Positions 21,991-33,412 of a DNA stretch of 64,000 nucleotides are shown piece after piece; the stretch's first letter is position 1; every line of letters begins with the position of its first letter. Position numbers and translations under genes: made by a program. This stretch comes from Capra hircus. Lineage: Eukaryota; Chordata; Mammalia; Artiodactyla; Bovidae. The DNA lies in the NCBI RefSeq assembly GCF_001704415.2, contig NC_030836.1, positions 21,302,001-21,366,000 on the forward strand. Direction: 5' to 3'. The notes beneath the pieces were generated by a model. It saw only the letters and a list, made by a program, of their open reading frames with translations, did no database searches and had not been told where the DNA came from.

Positions 21991-23007
21991 CAGTTCAGTT
22001 CAGTCAGTTGCTCAGTTGTATCTGACTCTTTGTGACACCATGGACTGTAGCATGCCAGGCCTCCCTGTCCATCCCCTACTACCAGAGTTTATTCAAACTC
22101 ATGTCCATTGAGTTAGTGATGCCATCCAACCGTCTCATCCTCTACCATCCCCTTATCCTCTTGCCTTTAACCTTTCCCAGCAACAGGGTCTTTTCAAAGG
22201 AGTCAGTCCTTCGCATCAGGTGGCCAAAGTATTGGAGTTTCAGCTTTACCATCAGTCCTTCCAATGAATATTCAGGATTGATTTCCTTTAAGATGGACTG
22301 GTTGGATCCCTTTGCAGTCCAAGGGACTCTCAAGAGTCTTATCCAACTAGTTCAAAAGCATCAATTCTTCAGTTTTCAGCTTTCTTTATAGTCCAACTCT
22401 CACATCCATACACAACTACTGGAAAAACCATAGCTTTGACTAGATGACCTTTGTTGGCAAAGTAATATCTCTGCTTTTTAATATGCTGTCTAGGTTGGTC
22501 ATAACTTTTCTTCCAAGGAGCAAACATCTTTTAATATCATGATTGCAGACACCATCTGCAGGAATTTTGGAGCCCCAAAAAATAAAGTCTCTCAGTTTCC
22601 ATTGTTTCCCCATCTATTTGCCATAAAGTGATGGGACCAAATGCCATGATCTTAGTTTTCTGAATATTGAGTTTTAAGCCAACTTTTTCACTTTCCTCTT
22701 TCACTTTCTTCAAGTGGCTCTTTAGTTCTTCTTTGCTTTCTGCCATAAGGGTGGTATCATCTGCATAGCTGAGGTTATTGATATTTCTCCCAGAAATCTT
22801 GATTCCAGTTTGTGCTTCATCCAGCCAGCATTTCTTATGATGTACTCTGCATATAAGTTAAATAAGCAGGGTGATAATATACAAACTTGACATACTCCTT
22901 TCCCATTTTGGAACCAGTCTGTTGTTCCAAGTCTCGTTGCTTCCTGACGTGCATATAGATTTCTCAGGAGGCAGGTCAGGTGGTCTGGTATTCCCATCTC
23001 TTTAAGA
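21991..23007 (-). mobile_element. BovB LINE, about 1 kb, minus strand
   Basis: Antisense copy from the tail (CAGTTCAGTTCAGTCAGTTG) up into the reverse-transcriptase region. Minus-strand translation of the right part contains LPCLFNLY-like and YARQEAT text. It lies between TTTGCTAATT (21981-21990) and TTTGTTAATT (23008-23017). Frames are interrupted by stops and indels. Confidence 0.92.
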
Positions 23008-23017
23008 TTTGTTAATT

Positions 23018-24617
23018 AGGTTGTTCAATTAACAAATGTTCAATCTGCTATAACCATTCGTTAATGGAAGAGGTAATACATATCTTATGTGAGTTTCTAA
23101 CTTTCTTCTTATAATTCTGTCAATATTACTTTATAGACTTCTAAGATTGTTCAGAGGTATCAGATGGTGAATTTTATGACATCTCATGAAATGAGTATAG
23201 AAGTAGGGGGCACTGAGGAAGTATAACAGTCAAGGATCAGCTTGAGGAGGCATGCGGTATCCAGATTTTTCATCTTCCCTTTGAGAGGATGTGAGGGTCA
23301 GTGTGCTGCTAGACACATGAAGCAGATGTTCTCTACATGAAGAATCTTGCCCCTCCGCTACTCTACCATTGTACAAAGTAGTTAAAAACAGAATTGGATG
23401 TGACATATAAACAATCAGGAATAAGGTTCCAAGCTGCATGAGTGTGGAAGATAACAAAGGGAACTAAATGAGAAGACCAGTAACAGGAGCTGGCAGCTTT
23501 GGAGGAAAATGGGCTTAGGCTCTTGGGACAAAGTGATTCCTAGGCTCCTTGAGAAATTAAGTTCAGTACAGTACCTCCCTTTGAGGAAGAAGATATTCTT
23601 GATCTTGGGAGAGGCATTCTAAACAGGACCAGCTACAAAATGTTCAGAGCCCAGTGCTAAATGGGTATGAGAAGCCCTTAGTTCAAAAATTATAAGAATT
23701 TCAAAATGGTGACAGCAGGGCACTATGATTCAATGCTTGATTAGCGTGCTGTTCTTCTGAATGTGGGATCTTGGACAAGTGCACAGATCATAAATCCATA
23801 AAGCTGGCCCTGATCCTGGGTTTCCAGTTCTGCTTGTTCCTCACCCACAAGACTTTGTATATGCTTATAAATGCAGTTTCAAATGAATACTTTTCCATTT
23901 TATCATTATGCAGCATTCCTCTTTATCCCTAATTATGCTTTTTGCCTTAAGTTGTTTTGTTTCATCAAAATACAAATACAAAACACTTTGTTTTGTTTTT
24001 GACTGCTTATGAGATTTGCATTCTCAAAAATTTTGTCATTGTTAATGTTGTAGCTAATTTTATGTCTAATTTATATATTAACAAAGATACTCACTGTTTT
24101 ATTCATCTTCAGGCATAGATGTCTGTTTTACACAACCCAACAATTGTTTTTATTCCCATTCAAAAGAACATTTTTTCTACTGTATTTCTGCAATTAACTT
24201 GGCATTCTGAAGAATCAACTTGAAAACATAATTTATTTTTATAGCAATGATTATAAACTATCTGAAGAGTTTTGCAAAGAAAAGATGGCTGTATACATTC
24301 AGTTTAATTTTCAACTTACAAATATTTTAGAAGATTAACAACAACAGTAACAAATCTGAACAAGCTGAATATGTGTGATTTTACTTGGACCCATCCAAGA
24401 ACTGAGTTATGGGGCAAACTGCCACTCAAAATACGGAGAAATGTGTTCACCCACAAGGACAAAGTCAATATCTACTTAAACGGAGCAAAAGCTACTAGAA
24501 CCCTAAACTTGTCAGATCACTTAAAGTGTAATTTCGAGAAATTACTGGAAGCTGAGTGTGAACTAGCATGAGAGTAACTCCAGGGGGTTGGGGAGCAAAT
24601 GTAGATTTTGCTATGAA
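23018..24617. other. Unique DNA, 1.6 kb
   Basis: No gene recognised. The part at about 23630-23810 has the feel of an old mammalian repeat that I cannot name. A 66-codon plus-strand frame at 24371-24571 does not resemble a known protein. Confidence 0.4.
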
Positions 24618-25041
24618 CATGATATTTTTAGATGAGTCTTACATTTAAATCAGTACAATGAGCAAAGCAGATTACCCTTCCTAATGTAGATGGGTATTAT
24701 CCCTAGTGGCTCAGATGGTAAAGAATCTGCTTACAATGCAGGACACCCAGGTTCAATCCCTGGGTCAGGAAGACCCCCTGGAGAAGGAAATGGCAACCCA
24801 CACCAGTATTCTTGCCTGGAAAACTACATGGACAGAGGAGCCTGGCAAGCTACAGTCCATGGCGTTGCAAAGAGTTGGACGTGACTGAGCGATTAACACT
24901 TATTATCTAATCAGTTGAAGGCTTTAACGGAGAAAGACTGAGGTCCTCTCAAAAAAGGGGGATATTTCATCCAGACTCAAGTGACAACATCAATACTTTC
25001 CTAGATCTCCAGTTTGCTGACCTGTTCTACAGACTTTGACA
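24618..25041 (+). mobile_element. MaLR-type LTR (MLT1-like), split by a SINE
   Basis: Left part has 'gatgagtcttacatttaaatc' and 'aaagcagattacccttcc'. Right part, after the SINE, has 'ctaatcagttgaaggc' and 'gagaaagactgaggtcc' followed by 'ctagatctccag'. This is the order of the mammalian MaLR LTR consensus. The 3' end with its AATAAA is missing. Confidence 0.72.
24702..24900 (+). mobile_element. Bov-tA SINE in the MaLR LTR
   Basis: Copy starting slightly inside the tRNA-like head (CCTAGTGGCTCAGATGG). Exact 7-base target copies TATTATC at 24695-24701 and 24901-24907. Confidence 0.9.
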
Positions 25042-25139
25042 ATGGTTAAGAAACAAAATAAGGAAGAGAGAATAGACAGATCTCCTGTGCATATTCCAAA
25101 TAATTCATTAGATTATCCACCCTCAAAAAGATAGAACAT

Positions 25140-25302
25140 CAACATGAATCCACCACGGGTGTATATAAGTTCCCACTCCTGAACCCCCCTCCCACCTCCC
25201 TCCCCATACCATCCCTCTGTTGATGTATGGCAAAACCAATACAGTATTGTAAAGTTAAAAAATAATAATAATAAAAAAATAAAATCTCTATTAAAAAATA
25301 AA
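25140..25302 (+). mobile_element. Very short L1 with 5' inversion (twin-primed)
   Basis: 25140-25219 is L1 3' UTR in antisense ('gaatccaccacgggtg', 'cctcccacctccctcccca'). 25220-25302 is the L1 terminus in sense ('ttgatgtatggcaaaacc') with an (AAT)n/A-rich tail. The two pieces are adjacent in L1 and share about six bases (TTGATG) at the join. Target copies AGAACAT at 25133-25139 and 25303-25309 bound the whole. Confidence 0.85.
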
Positions 25303-25369
25303 AGAACATAGTTTACCACCCTACAATATACCTGGCCAGTATTCCTCAATATAATCAAGACCATTAAAA

Positions 25370-25925
25370 ACAAAGTTTGAGAAACTGTCCCAGTCAAGAG
25401 AAGCCTAAGAAGAAATAAAAACTAAATGTAATGTGGCGTCCCAGATTGTATCCTGAGACATAAGGGGAATATCCATAAAACACTAAAGAAATATGATCAT
25501 AGACTTTAGTTAATAGTAATGCATCAATATTGGTTTATTAATTTTGGCAAAGTACCATATTATGGTACATGCAGGCATGCTCATTCATATCTGACTTTTT
25601 GAGACCCCAAGGACTGCAGCCCATCAGGCTCCACTGTCCATGGGATATTCCAGGCAAGATTACTAGAGTGGGTCACCATTCCCTTCCCGACCTAGGGATC
25701 AAACACACATCTCTTGCTTCTCCTGCATTTGCAGGCAGATTCTTTATCATTAGCGCTACCTGGGGTGCCCATTATGGTATACGGTATGTTTCATATTATT
25801 ACTTATAGTGTGTCCTCTATATAAAGTCTTAATAATAAGAGAGACTAGGTATGGCACACGTACTATCTGCACTGTCTTTGTAATTTTTCTGTAGATACAA
25901 AAATCTCTAAAATATTTACTTTTTT
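25370..25925 (+). mobile_element. Old L1 3' end (L1M-type), split by a SINE
   Basis: 'ctaaatgtaatgtggcgtcc', 'tggtttattaattttggc' on the left and 'tctttgtaatttttctgtag' with 'ctctaaaatatttac' on the right follow the order of an old L1 3' UTR. Family name is from memory of the consensus. Confidence 0.6.
25568..25770 (-). mobile_element. Bov-tA SINE in the old L1
   Basis: Reverse copy between exact 9-base target copies ATTATGGTA (25559-25567 and 25771-25779). Confidence 0.92.
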
Positions 25926-26055
25926 TAAAAAAGGAGGTATTTGATTCTACATTTCTAAACCAAAACAATGATCTCATAGATAATTTGTATTTTTTGGTGT
26001 TATCATTTCTAAGGAAACATATTTTTATCAGTGGCTTTCTTCATTCATTTATTGT

Positions 26056-26238
26056 AAGGCCTGCAGTGCAGGAGACCTGGGTTCAATCCCTGGGTTGGGA
26101 AAATCCCCTGGAGTAGGGTATGGCAACCAGCTCCAGTATTCTTGCCTGGAAAATTCCATCCACAGAGGAGCCTGGTCAGCTATACAGTCCATAGGGTCAC
26201 AAAGAATCAGACACGACTGAGCAACTAGCACACACTAG
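26056..26238 (+). mobile_element. 5'-truncated Bov-tA SINE
   Basis: Begins inside the tRNA-like head (CTGCAGTGCAGGAGACC) and runs to GACTGAGCAACTAGCACACAC. No target duplication seen. Confidence 0.88.
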
Positions 26239-26298
26239 ACAGCATATTAACTTGATGCATTTACATACTGTGAATCGATTACTGCCATAGCATTAGCT

Positions 26299-26524
26299 TC
26301 CCAGGTGTGCTTCCCAGGTCGTGCTGGTGGTAAAGAACGCCCTTGCCAGTGCAGGAGACCATAAGAGATGAGAATTCAATCCCTGGGTCGGGAGTGTCCC
26401 CTGGATGGGGCATGGCAACCTGCTCCATTATTCCTGCCTGAAAATTCCATGGACAGGGGAGCCTAACTGGCTACGATCCATAGGATCACAAAGACTTGAA
26501 CACCACTGGAGTGACTTAGCAGGG
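26299..26524 (+). mobile_element. Bov-tA SINE with 13-base target duplication
   Basis: Copy with the 'cataagagatgagaattc' variant. Its first bases are doubled (CTTCCCAGGTGTGCTTCCCAGG in two halves). Target copies CATAGCATTAGCT (26286-26298) and CATACCATTAGCT (26525-26537). Confidence 0.92.
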
Positions 26525-26573
26525 CATACCATTAGCTAATACTTCTGTCACTTCACATAATTACCATTTCTTT

Positions 26574-27271
26574 CTTTTTTTATTATTATTTTTTTTTATT
26601 TTTTATTTATTTTTTTTTTTAATTTTAAAAAAATGGGTGGAGGATCTCAGTAGATATTTTTCCAAAGAATACAGATGGCCAAGAAGTACATAAATAGGGG
26701 TTCAAGTTCACTAATCATCAGGAAAATGCAAATCAGAACCGCAGTGAAGTATCACCTTACACCTGTTATAATGGCTAGTATTGAAAGAACAAGAACAAAC
26801 TGTTGGTAAGGATGTGGAGAAAAGGAAATCCTTGGGCACAGTTGGTAGGAATGTAAATTGGTGCAGCTACTATGAAAAACAGTATGGAGCTTCCTTCAAA
26901 AATTAAAAACAGAACTACCATATGATCCAGCAATCTCACTTCTGGGTACTTATCTGAAGAAAATAAAAACACTAAATCAAGAAGGTATGTGCACCTCCAT
27001 GTTCACTGCAGCACTACTTACATCAGCCACGATATGGAAGCAACCAAGTGTCCACTGCTGGGTGAATGAGTAAAGAATATGACACACAGATCGAGAAATA
27101 GATATTCCATCACACACACAAATACGGGATCTCATCCTTTGTAACGACTTTGAGGTCATTATGTTAAGTGAGATAAGACAGAGAAAGACAAATACCATAT
27201 AATCTCACTTATATGTGGAATCTACTTTAAAAAACAAAATAAAAACAATACCAAACTCAAAAAAAAAAATA
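26574..27271 (+). mobile_element. L1 3' part, plus strand, with T-rich 5' side and A-rich tail
   Basis: 26630-27240 is sense L1 ORF2 end and 3' UTR ('gaagtatcaccttacacctg', 'atgatccagcaatctcac', 'cttatatgtggaatct'). A 56-base T-rich stretch (26574-26629) precedes it. The 17-base target ATAATTACCATTTCTTT is present at 26557-26573 and 27272-27288, so the T-rich stretch was part of the insertion. Stops disrupt the frame. Confidence 0.85.
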
Positions 27272-27295
27272 ATAATTACCATTTCTTTTGTATGA

Positions 27296-27525
27296 TGAGA
27301 ATATTTAAAATCTGCCCTTTTAGCAGCTTTCAAGTATATAACAGTAAATACAGTTACACACATACACACATATAATAGTACTGCTAACTATGGTCACCAT
27401 ACTGTACATTAGATTTGCAAACTTATTCATCCTATAACTTAAAGTTTGCACTCTTTGACCTACATCTCCCCATTTGCCCTACTCCTTAGTCCCTTTTAAC
27501 CACCATTCCTACTCTATCAGAGGTT
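27296..27525 (-). mobile_element. Old L1 3' UTR, minus strand
   Basis: 'ctgctaactatggtcaccat', 'actgtacattagatttgc' and 'ctacatctccccatttgccc' are antisense L1 3' UTR text. It begins directly beside the preceding L1, which probably landed at its edge. Confidence 0.75.
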
Positions 27526-27960
27526 CTTGTTCAAAGCAGCTCTGTGTCTACTAGCCAATTTTTATTTAGAATATTCCAAATTTTTCTCTAGATCTTATCA
27601 ATGACCAACTGAGCTGTGTATTGCTTCATGTCAAGCTAAAATACAACCAAAGCTTGATATTTCCTGAGAGCTTAAATTTTACAGTAATTGGCTATTTTCA
27701 GGTAATAACTTTGCAATTATCGTAATGAGGAAAATTCATTAGCTCATTCACTGGATGGGGGGGAAATTCCTTACATTTCTTTCAGGAAGATTGTAACATT
27801 CTGACACCGTGTCATATACAAATTGGTTTAAAAATATCAAGTCAATATCAAGACTGACTCAGAAAACATGACTGTGTTCAATGGTTTTCAGTCTTGGTGT
27901 CCTGAAATAATTTCTTGGAGGTCTGCCTACAATTGGTCAGCTCTGAGTAAACTGTTTCGT
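27526..27960. other. Unique DNA
   Basis: No feature recognised. Confidence 0.45.
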
Positions 27961-28228
27961 AGGACTGATGTTGAAGCTGAAACTCCAATACTTTGGCCAC
28001 CTGATGCGAAGAGCTGACTCATTTGAAAAAACCCTGATGCTGGGAAGATTGACGGCAGGAGGAGAAGGGGACAACAGAGGATGAGATGGTTGGATGGCAT
28101 CACTGACTCAATGGACATGGGTTTTCGTGGACTCCAGCAGTTGGTAATGGACAGGGAGGCCTGGCGTGCTGCAGTTCATGGGGTTGCAAAGGGTCTGACA
28201 CGACCGAGCAACTGAACTGAACTGAAAG
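27961..28228 (+). mobile_element. BovB 3' fragment
   Basis: 5'-truncated sense copy from GGACTGATGTTGAAGCTG to GCAACTGAACTGAACTGAA. Followed by about 310 bases of unique AT-rich DNA (28229-28540). Confidence 0.92.
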
Positions 28229-28540
28229 TATTTTTAAATTGTTAAATATAAACTAATTTAACACTAACAGTTATGAGTCCAATTTTTACACCATTGAATT
28301 TAGGTTCACTTCTTCCCTAAAGCTTACTGATGTATATTGTAACAACTAGGTTTTCTCTAAATTGTCAAAATTTGAAATCTTATAAAAAATGGTTAGACAT
28401 TATAAGTTGTATTAAACTTTAGATCTTATACAATTGTTGTGGTAAAACGACTACCAGAGCCTGATTGTTTTCCAGTGACTCTTTGGCTAGGTTAAGAGAC
28501 TCAGAATTAATATACGAACTGATGCTTTCTACTTTTGGTT

Positions 28541-28804
28541 TTTACTTTGGCCACCTCATGCAAAGAGTTGACTCATTGGCAAAGACTGATGCTGGTCAAA
28601 GACTGATGCTGGGAGGGATTGGGGGCAGGAGGAGAAGGGGACGACAGACAATGAGATGGCTAGATGGCATCACTGACTCAATGGACATAAGTCTGAGTGA
28701 ACTCCGGGAGTTGGTGATGGACAGGGGGCCTGGCATGCTGTGATTCATGGGGTCGCAGAGTCGGACACGACTGAGTGACTGAACTGAACTGAACTGAACT
28801 GAAC
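28541..28804 (+). mobile_element. BovB 3' fragment with 17-base tandem repeat
   Basis: Sense copy starting at ACTTTGGCCACCTCATGC, ending in five ACTGA-type tail units (28779-28804). CAAAGACTGATGCTGG occurs twice, at 28580-28595 and 28597-28612; the consensus has it once. Confidence 0.92.
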
Positions 28805-30412
28805 ACTGTTCTATTCATTAATGAAAAACACCATAGTAGATAAGAGGTGCAAATGAAATTATACCTGACTATGATTGTAGTCCCTTCCTAATACAGAGAG
28901 GAAGTTCTGTGTCTACCTGTGAGAAGCAATGAATGTGTGTCCAAAATTCTTCAGCAGATTTATCCCCTTTTTCAGCAAAGAGGTTACAGCTGTAGGTCAA
29001 TCCAAGAGACAAATTAGAAGTACTTTATCTATTTAATACATGACAGAAAGATCAAGGCACCTTGTCCCTTAGAAAAAATGCAGTTCAATGAAATTGAACA
29101 TATTTAGCCAACATTTTGTGTAGTTGGAGCATCAATTGGTGCATACAGAATTGGTAATTGTACATAAAAGTAGCTTTTTGTTCAGTGAACATCTGTTTGC
29201 AATCTAAATGTGCTTGGTTAATGGAAAGGGAGAGAGCAGAGAAATGGTAGCATCTGTTTTTTGAAGATTTACCTTTGATATTTAACACACAGTACACAAA
29301 CTTCCACTGCCATCTAAGCATAATTTCTATGCCCTAAAAGCATTCTCTCTTTTAAAAAGTGAGAAAGGATAATCATATGTATTCATGAGAAGCTAGCTAC
29401 TATATTCTCATTCTTCAAAACTTACCTGTGAATCATGCAAAAATATGAGACACAACCGCTGTCCTTGACAGCTTTGTATTTAGAAAGATAAAACTAAATA
29501 GCTAACTTTAAAAATGAACAGCTCAAATATTGTTTTTTGCAAAGGGTAAATAATTGAGGAAAGACTGTATAAAATTTTGAGTTAGAAGAGCTGGGATATC
29601 CAATAAGGTGGCAATGGCAGAATGAACTTGAGCTAATTAACCTCTCTGAGTACCCTTTCCTCTTTGATACAAAAGAGATAATGTTACAGCATATTTCATT
29701 GGACTCTATCTTGAAATACACATTGAGCATTGATGTATAGGGAACAAGACATGGAAAGTTTATATCATCCACTCTTGTACCCCTCAGATACACAAATCTA
29801 TCTGTATCAACAGGGCTTCGATTTTATTCCCTGATTAAGTATTCTTAGAGATGAGAGCACTGCGGGGAGAGCCATACCTGGTGGGTGAGCTTCACTACTT
29901 TTAACCGCCAAAGGGCAGATAGTTTGTCGGTTTTCTTCCATGATAAATCCAAAGAGTCTGACAATAGAAAATCATTTAATAAATATTTCTTAAAGAATAA
30001 ATTAAAGTGTTTGTCACCAGAAGTTCAGTTACCTAGTTACCTGCTAGTCACCATCTCAGACATCTCAGAACTGCCTCAGGGATCACAGCACAACTCTGTG
30101 CACTGAGAGTATCATGTGAGTGTCACAGCTGTTTTTAAGTTTTATAGATTGATTCCTTAATAACAAAACAAAGCGAAGTCATGTTCTGTTTAGGTGGACA
30201 ACAAGAAAAATGATAGATGCTAAAACAAAGGACAAAGGAAATTATCAAGGGAGAGAGTAGTAGGTGGAGACAGACAAGAGGGAAGGGTTTAACACTATTA
30301 AATGTTGAGTTGTTTGGTACAAACTGCAAGCCTAGTTGGGATTTACTGAAAAGGAAGGAGTGCTAGGAAAGGAAAAGTAAAAACCTAAACTCTGTTCTAG
30401 GACATTATCAGT
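28805..30412. other. Unique AT-rich DNA, 1.6 kb
   Basis: No repeat recognised. Open frames such as 29494-29793 (minus, 99 codons) and 29885-30106 (plus, 73 codons) have no recognisable content. Confidence 0.45.
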
Positions 30413-30686
30413 TCAGTCGTTAAGTCATGTCCGACTCTTTGCAACCCCATGGACTGTAGCATGCCAGGCTTCCCTGTCCATCATCAACTCCCGGAGTTTA
30501 CTCAAACTCATGTCCATTGAGTCAGTGATGCCGTCCAACCATCTCATCCTCTGTCGTCCCCTTCTCCTCCCGCCTTCAATCTTTCCCAGCATTAGGGTCT
30601 TTTCCAATGAGTCAGCGCTTGGCATCATGTGGCCAAAGTATTGGAGTTTCAGCTTCAACATCAGTCCTTCCAATAAATATCAGTAG
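30413..30686 (-). mobile_element. BovB 3' fragment with 14-base target duplication
   Basis: Antisense copy bounded by exact AGGACATTATCAGT copies at 30399-30412 and 30687-30700. The open minus-strand frame 30425-30673 is the end of the BovB frame (GHMMPSADSLEKT-type text). Confidence 0.93.
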
Positions 30687-33412
30687 AGGACATTATCAGT
30701 AGAGGCCTATGAAGGTGACAAGAGGGGTCATAGAAGAAATGAACAAAAGCCCTACTGAAAACAGAGACGAGTCTATTTACCTGTAATAAGTAGATTTAAA
30801 AGAGCAGAAATAGATTCTCGTCTCATAGATTTCTCCTTGTTCCTAATAGTTTTTGTTTATTTGTGTTGTTCAGCAGATACTGCAATATCTCAAATGGTCC
30901 TTCATAGTGTCTGCACTGAATGGAGGTTAAAACCAGCAGTGCAGGAAGGAAGAGAATAATACATCCTGCAGAGCAACTGGAAATCATATCAGTCCAGTAC
31001 TAAAAAGTCAGAACTGTTTGGAAGGCAGTATGATTTGAAGAGAAGCTAAGGACCTAGGAAACCACTGAAGATTCAGTTGGAGACGGAGAACAAGAAATAT
31101 AAGTCTTCAGGAAAGTTAACTGCAGTAGTTTAAAAGTAAATACTTGAGAAAGAAGAGGCTAAAAGCATAAAGGTAGGAAGGAAGGCCAATCCAAATAAAG
31201 GAAAAGTATTCATGAATAGAGCAAAGAGGAAGAAAAAGAAAGTAGTTATGAAGGGATACATTTTTAAAGGAAGTGTAAATATACTTTACATTTACAAAAT
31301 TACAGAATGAAATTAAAAATGATGCCATGATATTGCTTCTGAAAACATGCATATATTTAAAATGAATGCGAAATATTTTTCATATTTTTAGAGATCTTTG
31401 CTATTCACTGGACTGCAACAGATATTTAGCTTTTACATTGTAAATGCCCTGTGGCCTCAAATTATTTGCCTTTTCTTAGCTATTAAATACTCTTGCAAAA
31501 ATGTGCTCTTCTTCAACACAATGGGTTTTAACTCTTCACTGAGCAGTAGGGAGAGGGGAGGAAGAATTGTAAGAAATTATAATTAAAATATAGAATGGTT
31601 GATTTAATTTGTGTATTTAAAAATCAAATATCTGAACTTACTAAAAGAGATTGTTCATTCATTAATTTTAAAATCACAAATTTCTTGTTGACTAGGGTTA
31701 TCAGATTCAGCAAATAAAGTTAACAATGAATAATTTTTAGTATAAGTATATCCCAAGTGTTTCAAATTTTTGTCATTAAAAACAAAATTATTAAGTATAT
31801 TTTGTGTCTGTTGTGTTATTCCTAACATAGATTTGTATATACATATTATAAAGTTTAGCTTCAATGTTTTTTGTTTTTTGTTTTTTTTTTCCTGATATCA
31901 TCAAGACAATGGCTTTATCCATTCAGGTAAAATCAAAAACAAAACCAGAAAAAAAAAAAAAAAAAAACAGCCTTGGAAGTACATGTTATTACAAATGAAA
32001 GCGCTGATTTTTTTTTTTTTTAATAAGGAAATGTCAAATGTTGATTCCATTCTAGGCTGAAAACATTATACAGCAAAAAAACTGAAGATTTGGGAGCTAT
32101 TATAAGCCTCAAGATGCCAAAAACATTAAAATCTTTAAAGTATATGTTCAAATAGTTTATGAATCTTTGAAAGAGTAAATTTTCATATATTATAGAATTT
32201 AAAGTCGTTAACCCATGGTATGAGAAATGGATTCTTTGTCCCAAATGAATCTAACTCAGCTTTACACACCTTTTTATTTTCATGTGCTGTGGATGTGATT
32301 TTTGGCAGATGGAATTTTGAAAAAGCTGGAGTTTAGTTTGAAATATACTGACATTTTCTGTTTTGAAGACAGTAAGGTAATAATCCACAGAAAAATAATT
32401 GGCAACAAGACTGTAAAGTTCAGAAGAGTTAGACATTTAAATGCTTAAAGACATAAATATATATAGTTATATAACTTAAAATAATCTTATTAATGTTTTA
32501 CAAGGCTGAAGGTTTGAATCATTTAAACATATCAGCATACACTGCAAATCTAAATAATTTATTTTCAGAGTTGGGTTTTCAAAAAAATAGCTTTTAAAAG
32601 ATTGCATAGTATTTCTAACTCCATGTAATAAATTATAAATGATATTTTAATCTAAACTTGTATACAATACAAGAATAGGTATTTTCAAGACTGCATATGA
32701 CTTTATGAATTGTCATATACATTAGCCTGATATAAAGATATATTGGAAACTTCAGAAAGACAGGTTGCCAATGTCCATCATCTAAAATTAAAATTACATC
32801 TGCCATCATCTGCCATTTTTGAACACTAAATGCATGTCAAATCTGTCATATTCTTTGTTTTTAAGAAAAATAAATACATGGCGGAGACAAGAAAATGATC
32901 AGTTCTCAAGCTTCTGTAAAACAACTTTCCGAGGAAAATATTCTCATGTACATAAACACACTGGGCTCCTTTTCTGGAAAGATGAAGTTAATGACTTAGC
33001 ATATTTGTCCTACTGGGTGGAAGACTGTTTTGACGAGACACTATGTGGGCTCCTGTATTTCACTGGTGCCCTTTTACCAGCCCATTGCATTCATCATAGA
33101 GCAACACATCTGGTATATTCTCAGCATACTGGACATACAGCAAATGCCTACAGAATAATTGAATGGGTTAGTTCCCAGCATTAAGAATAAAATAGGCTTT
33201 ACAGTAATTAAGGTTGCTGTTGATGAAAAATCATATAAACCTTAAAAAGAGAAATTCCATTGTTTAAACTTTTAAGCAAAACTTGACAAAAATTTGCTTG
33301 TGATAATATTGCTTATCAATAGAAGGGCAATATGTACATGTTAATACAAAGTGGAAATCTGAAAATTTATTTTTAATACTTCAATACATATTTCTGGAGC
33401 TATGTTCTCATT
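30687..33412. other. Unique AT-rich DNA, 2.7 kb, one unrecognised frame
   Basis: No repeat recognised apart from homopolymer runs (A-run at about 31950-31967, T-run at 32009-32020). A 121-codon plus-strand frame lies at 32819-33184. It has no known domain, no upstream promoter-like signal that I can see, and may be chance; its last 40 bases look like a diverged old repeat. Confidence 0.4.
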
